A stretch of DNA of 64,000 nucleotides from Myxococcota bacterium (GCA_963169045.1 CAUJDF010000013.1:1-64000); one strand, 5' to 3'; counted from the first letter of the stretch, positions 37,695-45,592 are shown. Program-made: numbers and translations. The notes: a model not told the origin generated them from the sequence alone.

Positions 37695-38678
37695 ATGCAG
37701 ACGCTGCGTTGGGCGCCGGCTGGAGACGGTCTCGAAATGGAGAAGGTCGTCTGCTGCCTCTGCGGCATCGACGACGCCGATCCGGTGGCCGTCGGCGAGG
37801 ACTTCGAGTACCACACCTCGCCGGAGGTGTTCCGTGCGGTCCGCTGCCGCCGCTGCAGCCTCGTCTACCTCGACCCACGCCCGGCCGCCAGCGAGGTGTC
37901 GCGCATCTACCCGGCCGACTACCACGCCTACGACTTCTCGGCGGAGAGCTTCGGCCTCGTCCACGCGGTGCGCCGGCGCCTCGAAGCGCGTCGCATGTTG
38001 TCGTGGTGCGAAGGACTCGGGCCGGAGGCGCGCATCCTCGACGTCGGGTGCGGCGACGGATTCCACCTCGGCATCCTGCGCGAGTTCGGACGGCCCGGCT
38101 GGCGCCTCGAAGGCATCGACCCCGACCCTCGCGCGGTCGAAGCCGGGCAGCGTCGCGGGCTCACCGTACACCAGGGGACTATCCAGACGGTCCAGTTGCC
38201 GCCGTCGAGCTTCGATCTGGCGCTCCTCATCATGACGATCGAGCACGTCGACGATCCGATCGGCGTCCTCGACGGCATCTTCGCCGCGCTGCGCCCCGGC
38301 GGCCGGTGCGTCATCGTCACTGACAACGTCGAGTCGCCGGACTTCCGTGTCTTCGGCGGACGCCACTGGGGCGGCTACCACTTCCCGCGCCACTTCACCC
38401 TGTTCGGCAAGCAGACGCTGCGGGCGGCCGCCGCCCGCGCCGGGTTCGAAGTCGCGTCGCTGCGCACGATCGTCAGCCCCGTGAACTGGGTCTACTCGAT
38501 CCGGAACCTGCTGGTCGATGTGCACGCGCCCGAATGGATGGTGGAGCGCTTCAGCTTGCGAGCGCCGGGCGCGCTCGCCGCATTCACGCTCCTCGACATG
38601 GCGAACGCGCGTGTCGGGCGCGGGGCGGTCCTGAACGCCATCCTGCGCCGCCCGGCGACCGTCACGGAGGCCCCTTGA
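37695..38678 (+). CDS. SAM-dependent methyltransferase with N-terminal Cys motif
   Basis: This 327-residue enzyme has an N-terminal CCLCG...CRRCSLVYLDPRP zinc-ribbon-like stretch (about residues 18-60), then a class I methyltransferase core: ILDVGCGDGFHLG, LEGIDPDPRAVEAG, IEHVDDP and LRPGGRCVIVTDN. This arrangement is common in methyltransferases of sugar or polysaccharide clusters. ATG 37695 has GAGAGGAGC upstream. The stop overlaps the TTG start of the flavoprotein gene. Substrate unknown; a sugar or lipid-linked glycan is a guess from the neighbours. Confidence 0.78.
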   Translation: MQTLRWAPAGDGLEMEKVVCCLCGIDDADPVAVGEDFEYHTSPEVFRAVRCRRCSLVYLDPRPAASEVSRIYPADYHAYDFSAESFGLVHAVRRRLEARRMLSWCEGLGPEARILDVGCGDGFHLGILREFGRPGWRLEGIDPDPRAVEAGQRRGLTVHQGTIQTVQLPPSSFDLALLIMTIEHVDDPIGVLDGIFAALRPGGRCVIVTDNVESPDFRVFGGRHWGGYHFPRHFTLFGKQTLRAAAARAGFEVASLRTIVSPVNWVYSIRNLLVDVHAPEWMVERFSLRAPGALAAFTLLDMANARVGRGAVLNAILRRPATVTEAP

Positions 38679-40078
38679 GTTCCAGGCCGGGTTCCAAGAG
38701 CTTTCCGCCGGTCGCCGTCGTCGGCGGCGGCGTCGCCGGCCTCACCGCGGCGCGCGCGCTGCGCGAGCGCGGCGTACCGGTGCGCATCTACGAGGTGGGA
38801 CCGCAGCTCGCCGGTCTCGCGTGCAGCTTCCGGGACGACGAAGGCTTCAGCTTCGACTTCGGCGCCCACTTCGTCACCAACCGCCTGGCGGCCGCGCTGG
38901 GCATGGGTGCGGTCTGCCGAACGGTGCAGCGCTACGGCGAGGTCGTCCGGGTCGGCGACCGCTTCCGGAGCTATCCGTTGGGCCTGCTCGCGAGTCCGCG
39001 GCACGACGTGAGCGCGGCGGTCGCCCGGGCGCGAGCGCTCTTCGACGCGACGGCCCCGCAGAGCGCGGCCGAGGCCTTCCGCCGCGAGTACGGCCCGGCC
39101 TTCGCTGACGAAATCGCGCTCCCCCTCGTGGAGGCCTGGTCGGGCGTCGCCGCGGACCAGCTCGCGCCCTCGGTTCTGCAGAAGCTGCCGACGGGCATCG
39201 TACGGACGTTGCTGATGTGCGCTGTCGGCCGGCTCACGCATCGAGCGATCGCGATCGGGTACTGCCGAGAGCAGCCGACGTCGCCGCACGTCTGGCACGT
39301 CTATCCGGAGGGCGGCACCGGCGCGCTCTGCGCCCGGCTGGCGGAGGGCCTCGAGGACGTCGTCGAGCTGCAGGCGCGCGTCGAGAGAATCCATGTCGTG
39401 GACGGCCGCGCCGTCGGACTCCGCGTGAACGGCCGCGACGTCGAAGCGTCCGCGGTGGTCAGCACGGCGCCCATCCACGTGCTTCCGCGGCTCGTCGAGG
39501 GCACCGACATCCTGGCGGACTTCACGGCATTCCAGTTCCGCGCGATGACCTTCTGCAACCTGCACCTGCGCGGGCGCGGGCTCCTGCCGGACGTCGTCGT
39601 CTGGCTCCCCGAGCGCGACTTCCGCACGTTCCGGGTGACGGAGGCCACGCAGTCGATGCCGTGGCTCGCGCCCGAGGGCAAGACGACGCTGACCGTCGAC
39701 GTCGGCTGCCGCGCGGGCGACGAGTGGTGGCGCCTCGACGATGCGGCGATCGTCGAAGCTTCCCTGGATGACGTCCGGCCGCTGGTACCCGACGTGCGCG
39801 AGCGCTTCCTCGGCGCGCGCGTGCTCCGCACGCCGATCGCCTATCCGGTGTTCCTGCGCGATTACGAGGCCGCCCGGCGGCGGCTCGTCGACAAGGGGAC
39901 CGGCGTCGACCGGCTGCTCAGCGTCGGCCGCAACGGCGAGTTCGATCACCTGCTCATGGAGGACGTCTACTACCGGACGCTCCACCGCGTTCGCCGTCTG
40001 GCCGACGAGCTTTGCGCCGGCGGGCGTGGTTTCTCCGACCGGGAGCCTCGCGCGTCGACGGCGGACGCGTGGCTGTAA
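38675..40078 (+). CDS. FAD-dependent oxidoreductase/isomerase (amine-oxidase / mutase-like)
   Basis: This 467-residue flavoprotein has an N-terminal dinucleotide-binding motif VAVVGGGVAGLTAARAL and an early DFGAHFVTN segment. Its pattern (FRSYPLG, WHVYPEGGTGALCARLAEGL, YDVYYRTLH-like end) fits the protoporphyrinogen-oxidase/UDP-galactopyranose-mutase-like group. TTG 38675 overlaps the upstream stop (TTGA) and has GGAGG five bases before it, so it is translationally coupled. Its stop codon lies within the TGTAATG element of the next promoter. A role in sugar metabolism is likely from the operon, but unproven. Confidence 0.75.
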   Translation: MSSRPGSKSFPPVAVVGGGVAGLTAARALRERGVPVRIYEVGPQLAGLACSFRDDEGFSFDFGAHFVTNRLAAALGMGAVCRTVQRYGEVVRVGDRFRSYPLGLLASPRHDVSAAVARARALFDATAPQSAAEAFRREYGPAFADEIALPLVEAWSGVAADQLAPSVLQKLPTGIVRTLLMCAVGRLTHRAIAIGYCREQPTSPHVWHVYPEGGTGALCARLAEGLEDVVELQARVERIHVVDGRAVGLRVNGRDVEASAVVSTAPIHVLPRLVEGTDILADFTAFQFRAMTFCNLHLRGRGLLPDVVVWLPERDFRTFRVTEATQSMPWLAPEGKTTLTVDVGCRAGDEWWRLDDAAIVEASLDDVRPLVPDVRERFLGARVLRTPIAYPVFLRDYEAARRRLVDKGTGVDRLLSVGRNGEFDHLLMEDVYYRTLHRVRRLADELCAGGRGFSDREPRASTADAWL

Positions 40079-40099
40079 TGTCGCGCGACGTCCTGCGTC
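40074..40099 (+). promoter_or_regulatory. ECF-type promoter of cupredoxin-sigma operon
   Basis: TGTAATG (40074-40080), 15 bases, CGTC (40096-40099). The start codon of the cupredoxin gene lies 36 bases past CGTC. Because the sigma factor gene is second in this operon, the site implies positive autoregulation. Confidence 0.8.
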
Positions 40100-40134
40100 T
40101 GCACCTCCGGATCTTGTGAATTCGGAGGTGCACC

Positions 40135-40497
40135 ATGAGGAATCCACGTCGCCTTTTCGCAGCGATCTTCGCGCTGTCCCTGTCGCCCGTCGCGTCGTTC
40201 TCGCCGGCGGCGGCGCAGGAAGCGCCCGTCCGCGAGGTCGAGGTGATCGTCGACGGCGGGTACCGGCCCGACCAGATCACCGCTCGCGCCGGCGAGCGCT
40301 TGCGGCTGAAGTTCGTGCGTCACGAGGACGGCTCGTGCACGCGGGAGGTCGTCTTCCCGACCCTCGACATCCGCAAGGACCTGCCGCCGCACCAGCCCGT
40401 GTTCGTCGATCTGCCGGCGCTCGCGGCGGGCGAATACGAGTTCCGCTGCGGCATGAAGATGATCCGGGGCCGGATTGTGGTGGAGCCGGCCCGCTGA
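40135..40497 (+). CDS. periplasmic cupredoxin-like protein
   Basis: This 120-residue exported protein has a cleavable signal (to about residue 28, PAAAQ) and a single cupredoxin domain. The C-terminal FRCGMKM (Cys105, Met107, Met109) matches the ligand loop of cupredoxins of the EfeO/P-type-ATPase-associated type; His63 and Cys68 (RHEDGSC) may also bind metal. GGAGGTG precedes the ATG. The sigma factor gene starts nine bases after its stop. It probably binds periplasmic copper and could buffer or report copper for the sigma-factor circuit; the latter is inference. Confidence 0.87.
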   Translation: MRNPRRLFAAIFALSLSPVASFSPAAAQEAPVREVEVIVDGGYRPDQITARAGERLRLKFVRHEDGSCTREVVFPTLDIRKDLPPHQPVFVDLPALAAGEYEFRCGMKMIRGRIVVEPAR

Positions 40498-40506
40498 GGA
40501 AGCCCG

Positions 40507-41085
40507 TTGTGCGAACACGCCCCGCCGCGTCCGGACGGCGAGCCCGCGCTCGAGACCACGCCCGAAGTCGCTCGAGTGCTGGTCGAGAACCTTCGCCAGT
40601 TCCTGGCCTTCGTCGAGCACCGCGTCGGTGACCGCGCGCTCGCCGAGGACATCCTGCAGGACGCCTTCGTCCGTTCCCTCGACAAGCTGGCGACGCTGCG
40701 GGACGAGGAGTCCGTCGTCGCGTGGTTCTACCGCAGCCTGCGCAACGCGGTGACCGATCGCTGGCGTCGCCGCGACGCGTCGCAGCGGGCGCTGGCGGCG
40801 TTCGCCGACGAGCTGCGCGCCGAGGAACCGAACGACGAGGTGCACGGCGTGCTCTGCCGGTGCGTCGGGCAGCTCGCCGAGACGCTCAAGCCGGAGTACG
40901 CGGCGGCGCTGCAGCGCATCGAGGTCGACGGCGTGGCCGTGAAGGACTACGCGCAGGAGGCCGGCATCACGAGCAACAACGCGGCCGTGCGCGTGTTCCG
41001 GGCGCGCGATGCGCTCCGCAAGCATGTGGCGCGGTCCTGCGGCACCTGCGCGACGCACGGCTGCGTCGACTGCACCTGCGGCTGA
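40507..41085 (+). CDS. ECF RNA polymerase sigma factor with Cys-rich C terminus (CorE/ECF44-like)
   Basis: This 192-residue sigma factor has region 2 (about 25-95: DRALAEDILQDAFVRSLDKL, WFYRSLRNAVTDRWRR) and region 4 (about 120-175: AVKDYAQEAGITSNNAAVRVFRARDALRKHV). The linker carries a CRC pair (C117, C119), and the last 15 residues hold C178, C181, C186, C189 and C191. This arrangement is that of CorE-type factors, in which the cysteines sense copper redox state directly and no anti-sigma factor is needed. None is encoded here. The TTG start has GAGGAAG upstream. Five matching promoters within 16 kb form the likely regulon, including its own operon. Confidence 0.9.
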   Translation: MCEHAPPRPDGEPALETTPEVARVLVENLRQFLAFVEHRVGDRALAEDILQDAFVRSLDKLATLRDEESVVAWFYRSLRNAVTDRWRRRDASQRALAAFADELRAEEPNDEVHGVLCRCVGQLAETLKPEYAAALQRIEVDGVAVKDYAQEAGITSNNAAVRVFRARDALRKHVARSCGTCATHGCVDCTCG

Positions 41086-41151
41086 GATCGGACGCCCGCG
41101 GCCCCTTCGGGCACCCGCCTTGCACTTCGACCCGAAATCTCCGTTCGGACC

Positions 41152-41177
41152 TGTAATGCCCGGCAGGCCTGCGCGTC
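41152..41177 (+). promoter_or_regulatory. ECF-type promoter of cassette 2
   Basis: TGTAATG (41152-41158), 15 bases, CGTC (41174-41177). The ATG of the His-rich gene lies 36 bases past CGTC, the same distance as at the sigma-factor operon. Confidence 0.8.
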
Positions 41178-41212
41178 TGCACGAGCGAGATCGCCAAGAG
41201 GAAGCAGAGGAC

Positions 41213-41788
41213 ATGGACGAGACTTCGGCCTTCGTCGCGCTCGGGGGCGCGTTCGCCGTCTTCGGCGGTGGCTGGTACCTGTTCGCGCCGCTCCGCGGCC
41301 TGTTCGGCCCGGCGCCGGGACGGGCGCTCCCGTGCTGCCTGCGGCGCGCCACGGCGACCGAGGGCCGCCGCCTCGGGCGCGTCGTCGCCCTCGGCGCGGC
41401 GGTGACCGGCTGCGCGGGCTCCGGACTGCCGGAGACGCTCCCGGCCGACTCGCCCGCGAACCCGGCGGCGCAGGCGGCGCCGCGTCCGACCGTGGCGCAG
41501 GCCCTGCGCTCCGCGGATCCGCTGGCGTGGCCGCCGCTCGCGCCGGCGCCGGCCGGCGGACATCACCACCACCACGGGCATCACGGCGCGGCGGCCGCCC
41601 CCGCCGCGTCCGGGCACGCGGGTCACGGCGGCGCGGCTGGCAAGGAGGCGGACAGTGACCACGCGGGTCACAGTCACGGTGACCACGCAGGTCACGGCGC
41701 GCCGACTGCCCCGTCCCCCGCGAGCGTCCCGGCGAACGACCACTCCGGACATGGCGCGCCGCCCACGCAGGGCGGCCAATCCCACTGA
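41213..41788 (+). CDS. His-rich membrane/secreted small protein (cassette 2)
   Basis: This 191-residue protein starts with a hydrophobic segment (AFVALGGAFAVFGGGWYLF), followed by a second one ending in a lipobox-like AVTGC near residue 70, and then a Pro/Ala/His-rich tail: GGHHHHHGHHG, HAGHSHGDHAGHG, HSGHG. It has no recognised domain; the tail should bind copper or other soft metals. ATG 41213 is fixed by the promoter 36 bases upstream of it. Whether the second segment is a lipoprotein signal from an older start cannot be decided. It occupies the same cassette position as the protein at 35454-35861. Confidence 0.75.
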   Translation: MDETSAFVALGGAFAVFGGGWYLFAPLRGLFGPAPGRALPCCLRRATATEGRRLGRVVALGAAVTGCAGSGLPETLPADSPANPAAQAAPRPTVAQALRSADPLAWPPLAPAPAGGHHHHHGHHGAAAAPAASGHAGHGGAAGKEADSDHAGHSHGDHAGHGAPTAPSPASVPANDHSGHGAPPTQGGQSH

Positions 41789-41823
41789 GCACCGCGGCCC
41801 ACGCAACCGTCGAGGAATAAACC

Positions 41824-43251
41824 ATGCGCCAGCCGATTGCGACTGCGCTCGCCCTCCTGGTGTCCCTGGGGGGCTGCACGACCACCTCCGTTCGGTCCGA
41901 CGTGGCCGCCGTGAACGACCTGCTCAGCGTGCGGGACGCGCTGCCCGTCGCGGTCACCGTGCCGAAGGACGAAGCCTTCGCCGACACCGACGACGAGATC
42001 GAGAAGCTGCTGAAACAGCCGCTCTCGGCCGACGCCGCCGCCCGCATCGCCCTCCTGAACAACCAGGCGCTCAAGGCCTCGATCGTCGAGCTGGGCGTGC
42101 CCCGAGGCGCGCTCGTGCAGGCCGGCCTCGCGCCCAATCCCGAGGTCGAGTTCGCGATGAGCCGGCCGCTCGAGGGCCACCACGAGTTCGACACCGAGGT
42201 AGCCGTCGAATTCGACCTCTCGCGCCTCATCCTCATGCCGCAGCGGAAGGGCGTGGCCTCCGCGGAGTTGCAGGCCGCCCGCCAGCGTCTGGCCGGAGAC
42301 GTCCTCGACACCGCCCACCGCGCGCGCCTGGCGCTGTTCGACGTGCAGGCGGCTCAGCAGCTCCTCGAGCTTCGGACGCGCGCGCTGCAGAGCTTCCAGG
42401 CGGGATACGAGACCGCGGTCGAGCTGCACCGCGTCGGCAACGTCACCGACCTCGACCTCCTCACCGAACGGTCCGCGGTGGAGGCCGCGCGGGTCGCCGT
42501 CGCGGCCGCCGAGACGCAGGTCGTCGACGCGCGCGAGCGGCTGAACGTCGTGCTCGGGTTGTTCGGCGCGCAGACGAGCTGGACGGTCGCGGGGACGCTG
42601 CCGGCGCCCCCCGCCGAAGAAGTCCAGGCGGCGACGCTCGAACAGCGGGCCGTCGAGAGCAGCCTGGAGCTGGCGGAGCTGAAGGCGCGACTCGATGCGA
42701 CGGCGGGCCGCGCGGACCTCGCGAGCGCGAGCGGCTGGCTGTCGCACCTGGCCGTCGGCGCCCACGCCGAGCGCGAGGAGCAGGTCTGGGAGGTGGGCGG
42801 CCATGTGTCCGTCGGCATCCCGCTCTTCGACCGGGGGCAGGGTGAGGTGGCCTCCGCCGAGGCCCAGCTCCGCGGCCTGCAGCACCGCTACGTGCAAACG
42901 GCGACCGAAGCGCGCGCCGCCGCGCGAACCGTCTACAGCCGGACGGAGACGGCCCGGCGGAGCGCGATCCACCTGCGCGACGTGCTGCTGCCGTCGCGCC
43001 AGCACGCGCTCGAGGAGACGCTCCGCTTCTACAACGCCATGCAGATCGGCGTGTTCCAGCTCCTGCAGGCGCAGCGCGACACGCTCGACGCCGGCGTCGC
43101 CTACATCCAGACACTGCACGACTACTGGCGCGCCCGCGCCGCGCTCGACCTCGTCCTGGCCGGACGCCACACCGGGCTCGGGCTCGGCGAAGCCCGCGCC
43201 GGCTCCGTGATGCCCGCGGCCTCCTCCGGAGGCGGCGGCGACGCCCACTGA
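41824..43251 (+). CDS. TolC-family outer-membrane lipoprotein (cassette 2)
   Basis: This 475-residue protein has a lipobox signal (LVSLGGC) and two helical TolC repeats, with LSADAAARIALLNNQALKAS, LAPNPEVEFAMSRPL and SVGIPLFDRGQG as family marks. It is paralogous to the TolC-like protein of cassette 1. GAGGAATAAACC precedes the ATG. No RND partner is encoded beside it; instead a Tat-exported oxidase follows after 20 bases. It lies downstream of an ECF-type promoter, so copper induction is expected. Export function and substrate remain inferred. Confidence 0.88.
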   Translation: MRQPIATALALLVSLGGCTTTSVRSDVAAVNDLLSVRDALPVAVTVPKDEAFADTDDEIEKLLKQPLSADAAARIALLNNQALKASIVELGVPRGALVQAGLAPNPEVEFAMSRPLEGHHEFDTEVAVEFDLSRLILMPQRKGVASAELQAARQRLAGDVLDTAHRARLALFDVQAAQQLLELRTRALQSFQAGYETAVELHRVGNVTDLDLLTERSAVEAARVAVAAAETQVVDARERLNVVLGLFGAQTSWTVAGTLPAPPAEEVQAATLEQRAVESSLELAELKARLDATAGRADLASASGWLSHLAVGAHAEREEQVWEVGGHVSVGIPLFDRGQGEVASAEAQLRGLQHRYVQTATEARAAARTVYSRTETARRSAIHLRDVLLPSRQHALEETLRFYNAMQIGVFQLLQAQRDTLDAGVAYIQTLHDYWRARAALDLVLAGRHTGLGLGEARAGSVMPAASSGGGGDAH

Positions 43252-43271
43252 AAACGACGCTGGAGAGATCG

Positions 43272-44591
43272 ATGAACCGCCGTAACTTCCTGCAGTGGAG
43301 CGCCCTCGCCGGGGGCACCCTGATCAGCTCGAAGGCGCTCGCCGCCCAGGCCGACGAGATCGTGCGCGCCGCGGGGGGACCGCCCGATCCGCCGCTCACG
43401 CGACCGAAGGTCGTCGCGCCCGGCGGCCAGGTCGCCGTGCACACGCCGAATGGCGCCACGCTGCCGCTGCGCACTGTCGGCAAGGTGCGCGTCGGGCACC
43501 TCGTGGCGATGCCGTTCGAGCACGAGTTCGCGCCCGGCCTGAAAGGCGAGGTGTGGGGCTACAACGGGCGAACGCCCGGACCCACCATCGAGGCGGTCGA
43601 AGGTGACGTCATCCGCCTGTACGTGACGAACCGGCTCCCCGAGCCGACGACCGTTCACTGGCACGGCGTGCTGCTGCCGAACGGCATGGACGGCGTTTCG
43701 GGCCTCACGCAGCGACCGATCAAGCCGGGCGAGACCTTCATGTACGAGTTCCCGCTGACGAAGGCGGGCACGTACATGTACCACCCGCACTTCGACGAGA
43801 TGACCCAGATGGCGCTCGGCATGGTGGGCATGTTCATCGTGCACCCGCGCCGGCCCGTCGGGCCCCGCGTCGATCGGGACTTCGCGCTGATGACGCACGA
43901 ATGGCAGATCGCGCCCGGCGCCCGGCGTCCGAATCCGAACGCCATGAGCGACTTCAACCTGCTCACGTTCAATTCGAAGGCCTTCCCGGGGACCGAGCCA
44001 CTCATGGTGCGCAAGGGCGAGCGCGTGCGGCTGCGCTTCGGCAACCTGTCGGCGATGGATCACCACCCGATCCACCTCCACGGCTTCGCGTTCGAGATGA
44101 CGGCTACCGACGGCGGCTACATCCCGCCGTCGGCGCGCATCCCGGAGACGACGGTCCTCGTCCCCGTCGGCAGCACGCGTGTCGTCGAGTTCGTGGCCGA
44201 CGCCCCCGGCGACTGGGCGATGCACTGCCACATGACGCACCACGTGATGACGCAGATGGGCCACGGCGGGCCGGTGATGGTCGGCGTCGACGCGAAGCGC
44301 ATCGACCGCCGCGTCCAGGCGATGCTGCCCGAGTACATGACGATGGGCCACGACGGCATGGGCGCGATGGCCGAGATGGACATGCCGTTCCCGAAGAACA
44401 GCCTGCCCATGCGCGGCACGCCCGGGCAGTTCTCGTCCATCGACATGGGTGGCATGTTCACCGTCGTGAAGGTGCGCGACGGCGAGGCGACCGAGTGGTA
44501 CCGCAACCCGGCGGGGACCGTCGCGGACGTGGCGGACCCGGCGAAGATGCGGGCCGACGGCATCGACCCGGACGCGAAGTTCGACGTCTGA
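43272..44591 (+). CDS. two-domain multicopper oxidase, Tat-exported, Met-rich tail (cassette 2)
   Basis: This 439-residue enzyme has a twin-arginine signal (NRRNFLQW, then KALAAQ). Copper ligands are HWHG (about 129), YHPHFDEM, HPIHLHGF and HCHMTHHVMTQM (about 317), spaced as in two-domain small-laccase-type oxidases. After the last motif about 110 residues follow, with MTMGHDGMGAMAEMDMP, a Met-rich Cu(I)-binding stretch also present in its paralog at 32750-34045. It likely detoxifies Cu(I) by oxidation in the periplasm. It starts 20 bases after the TolC-like gene in the ECF-controlled cassette. Confidence 0.92.
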   Translation: MNRRNFLQWSALAGGTLISSKALAAQADEIVRAAGGPPDPPLTRPKVVAPGGQVAVHTPNGATLPLRTVGKVRVGHLVAMPFEHEFAPGLKGEVWGYNGRTPGPTIEAVEGDVIRLYVTNRLPEPTTVHWHGVLLPNGMDGVSGLTQRPIKPGETFMYEFPLTKAGTYMYHPHFDEMTQMALGMVGMFIVHPRRPVGPRVDRDFALMTHEWQIAPGARRPNPNAMSDFNLLTFNSKAFPGTEPLMVRKGERVRLRFGNLSAMDHHPIHLHGFAFEMTATDGGYIPPSARIPETTVLVPVGSTRVVEFVADAPGDWAMHCHMTHHVMTQMGHGGPVMVGVDAKRIDRRVQAMLPEYMTMGHDGMGAMAEMDMPFPKNSLPMRGTPGQFSSIDMGGMFTVVKVRDGEATEWYRNPAGTVADVADPAKMRADGIDPDAKFDV

Positions 44592-44630
44592 CCGGCGCAG
44601 CGACTCGCCGCCGTCGCGCCGACCGCTGGT

Positions 44631-44942
44631 TCAGCGCGGCTCGGCCGTATGCAGCGCGGCGACGAGCATCTCGAGCGGCGGCACACCCAGCAGTCTGCCG
44701 TCCGCTCCCTCGTAGAGCCGGCAGCAGGGGTCGGTCGAAGTCCGTTCGGCGATGTCCACGCCGTTCACCAGCACCGTCGGCGAGCCGAAGCCACGAACGT
44801 GGTCCGGCTCGGCCGGGTCGTCAATGCGAACCTCTCGCCAGATCGGAGGCTCGCCGATCTCGGCGAACGCCTGCTGCAACCGATCGCGCGCCGCGTCCAC
44901 GTTCGGACAGTCACCGGCAAACAGCAGTTCGACGATGGGCAT
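44631..44942 (-). CDS. thioredoxin-like small protein (DF-family type)
   Basis: This 103-residue cytosolic protein has a thioredoxin-like pattern: VELLFAGDCPNVDAARDRL at the N terminus with CPN at the active-site position, then GSPTVLVNGVDI and CCRLYEG. This matches the DF-family (seleno)protein group, in which the first Cys may be Sec; here it is an ordinary Cys codon. Function is unknown, though such genes often lie near mercury or other metal-resistance loci. It converges on the cassette 2 oxidase and precedes, on the other side, the CCxxC lipoprotein by 16 bases on the same strand. Confidence 0.7.
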   Translation of the reverse strand: MPIVELLFAGDCPNVDAARDRLQQAFAEIGEPPIWREVRIDDPAEPDHVRGFGSPTVLVNGVDIAERTSTDPCCRLYEGADGRLLGVPPLEMLVAALHTAEPR

Positions 44943-44958
44943 CGGCGGGTCTCCCGGT

Positions 44959-45396
44959 TCAGTTCGGCCGCTGCTGCGCCAGGTCCACGCCGTGGTAGGA
45001 CAGGATCTCGTCGGCGTTCTTCGCCCAGAGCGTCGGGAACTTCTCGATGCACATCCCGCAGCACTGGTTGAATTCGAACGTCTTGCCCTGGAAGCGCGGA
45101 TCGGTGCCGGCGTACTCGACGCGCGTCGTGAAGCGGCCGAGAGTCTCCTGGCCCATCGGGCTGCGGGTCACGCCGCAGAGGCTGTTGTTCACCTTCACCA
45201 GGTTGCCCTCGACGGCGAAGGGCGCGCGCTCGCCCTGTCCCGGCTTCAGGGCGGCCGGCGCGGCGGGCGCCGCCGTGACCGGCGCGGTCACATGTGGCTG
45301 CGCGGGTGACGCCGCGGTCTTGGTGTCGCGGTCCATCGTGCAGGCGGCGGTGAGCAGCGTCAGGCCGGCGATGCCCGACCAGCGGGAAAGGCGCAT
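44959..45396 (-). CDS. lipoprotein with CCxxC metal-binding-like motif (TRASH/YHS-like)
   Basis: This 145-residue predicted lipoprotein (lipobox LTAAC, Cys19) has an Ala/Pro linker and a C-terminal domain with KVNNSLCGVT and FEFNQCCGMCIEKF. The latter resembles the FCCxxC...F motif of YHS/TRASH metal-binding domains, but the full domain is not clear. It is divergent from the second Cu(I) ATPase and forms a pair with the thioredoxin-like gene. ATG 45396 gives the signal; a longer upstream frame is rejected. A periplasmic copper-binding role is inferred. Confidence 0.72.
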   Translation of the reverse strand: MRLSRWSGIAGLTLLTAACTMDRDTKTAASPAQPHVTAPVTAAPAAPAALKPGQGERAPFAVEGNLVKVNNSLCGVTRSPMGQETLGRFTTRVEYAGTDPRFQGKTFEFNQCCGMCIEKFPTLWAKNADEILSYHGVDLAQQRPN

Positions 45397-45566
45397 CCGT
45401 GTCCTCCTTCGGTTCGGAACATCGGTGAGCAAGAGCCGCACCAGGGATCAGGACCCGCATTCAACCGCATCGCGGAGCGCCCGCATTCGCCCTCGCGACG
45501 GCCGCTGGCGAGCGCGCGGTCGCTCCTCTGGACCGTCGATTGCAATTTGCAGGGTCGGCGCACCCC

Positions 45567-45592
45567 TGTAATGACCGGCCGCCGGGCGCGTC
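45567..45592 (+). promoter_or_regulatory. ECF-type promoter of second Cu(I) ATPase operon
   Basis: TGTAATG (45567-45573), 15 bases, CGTC (45589-45592). The ATPase ATG lies 31 bases past CGTC. No second motif pointing toward the divergent lipoprotein gene was found. Confidence 0.8.

Noticed and set aside
41654-41700. Run of GTGAC/GGTCAC half-sites in the cassette 2 His-rich gene
   Set aside because: These bases encode the repeated DHAGHSHGDHAGH segment, so codon usage explains the repetition.
44631-44942. Selenoprotein
   Set aside because: The active-site position is an ordinary Cys codon and the frame has no internal TGA.
45280-45335. GGTCACATGTGG near the CCxxC lipoprotein gene
   Set aside because: It is inside that coding sequence (HVTAPVTAAP) and lacks the second half-site.
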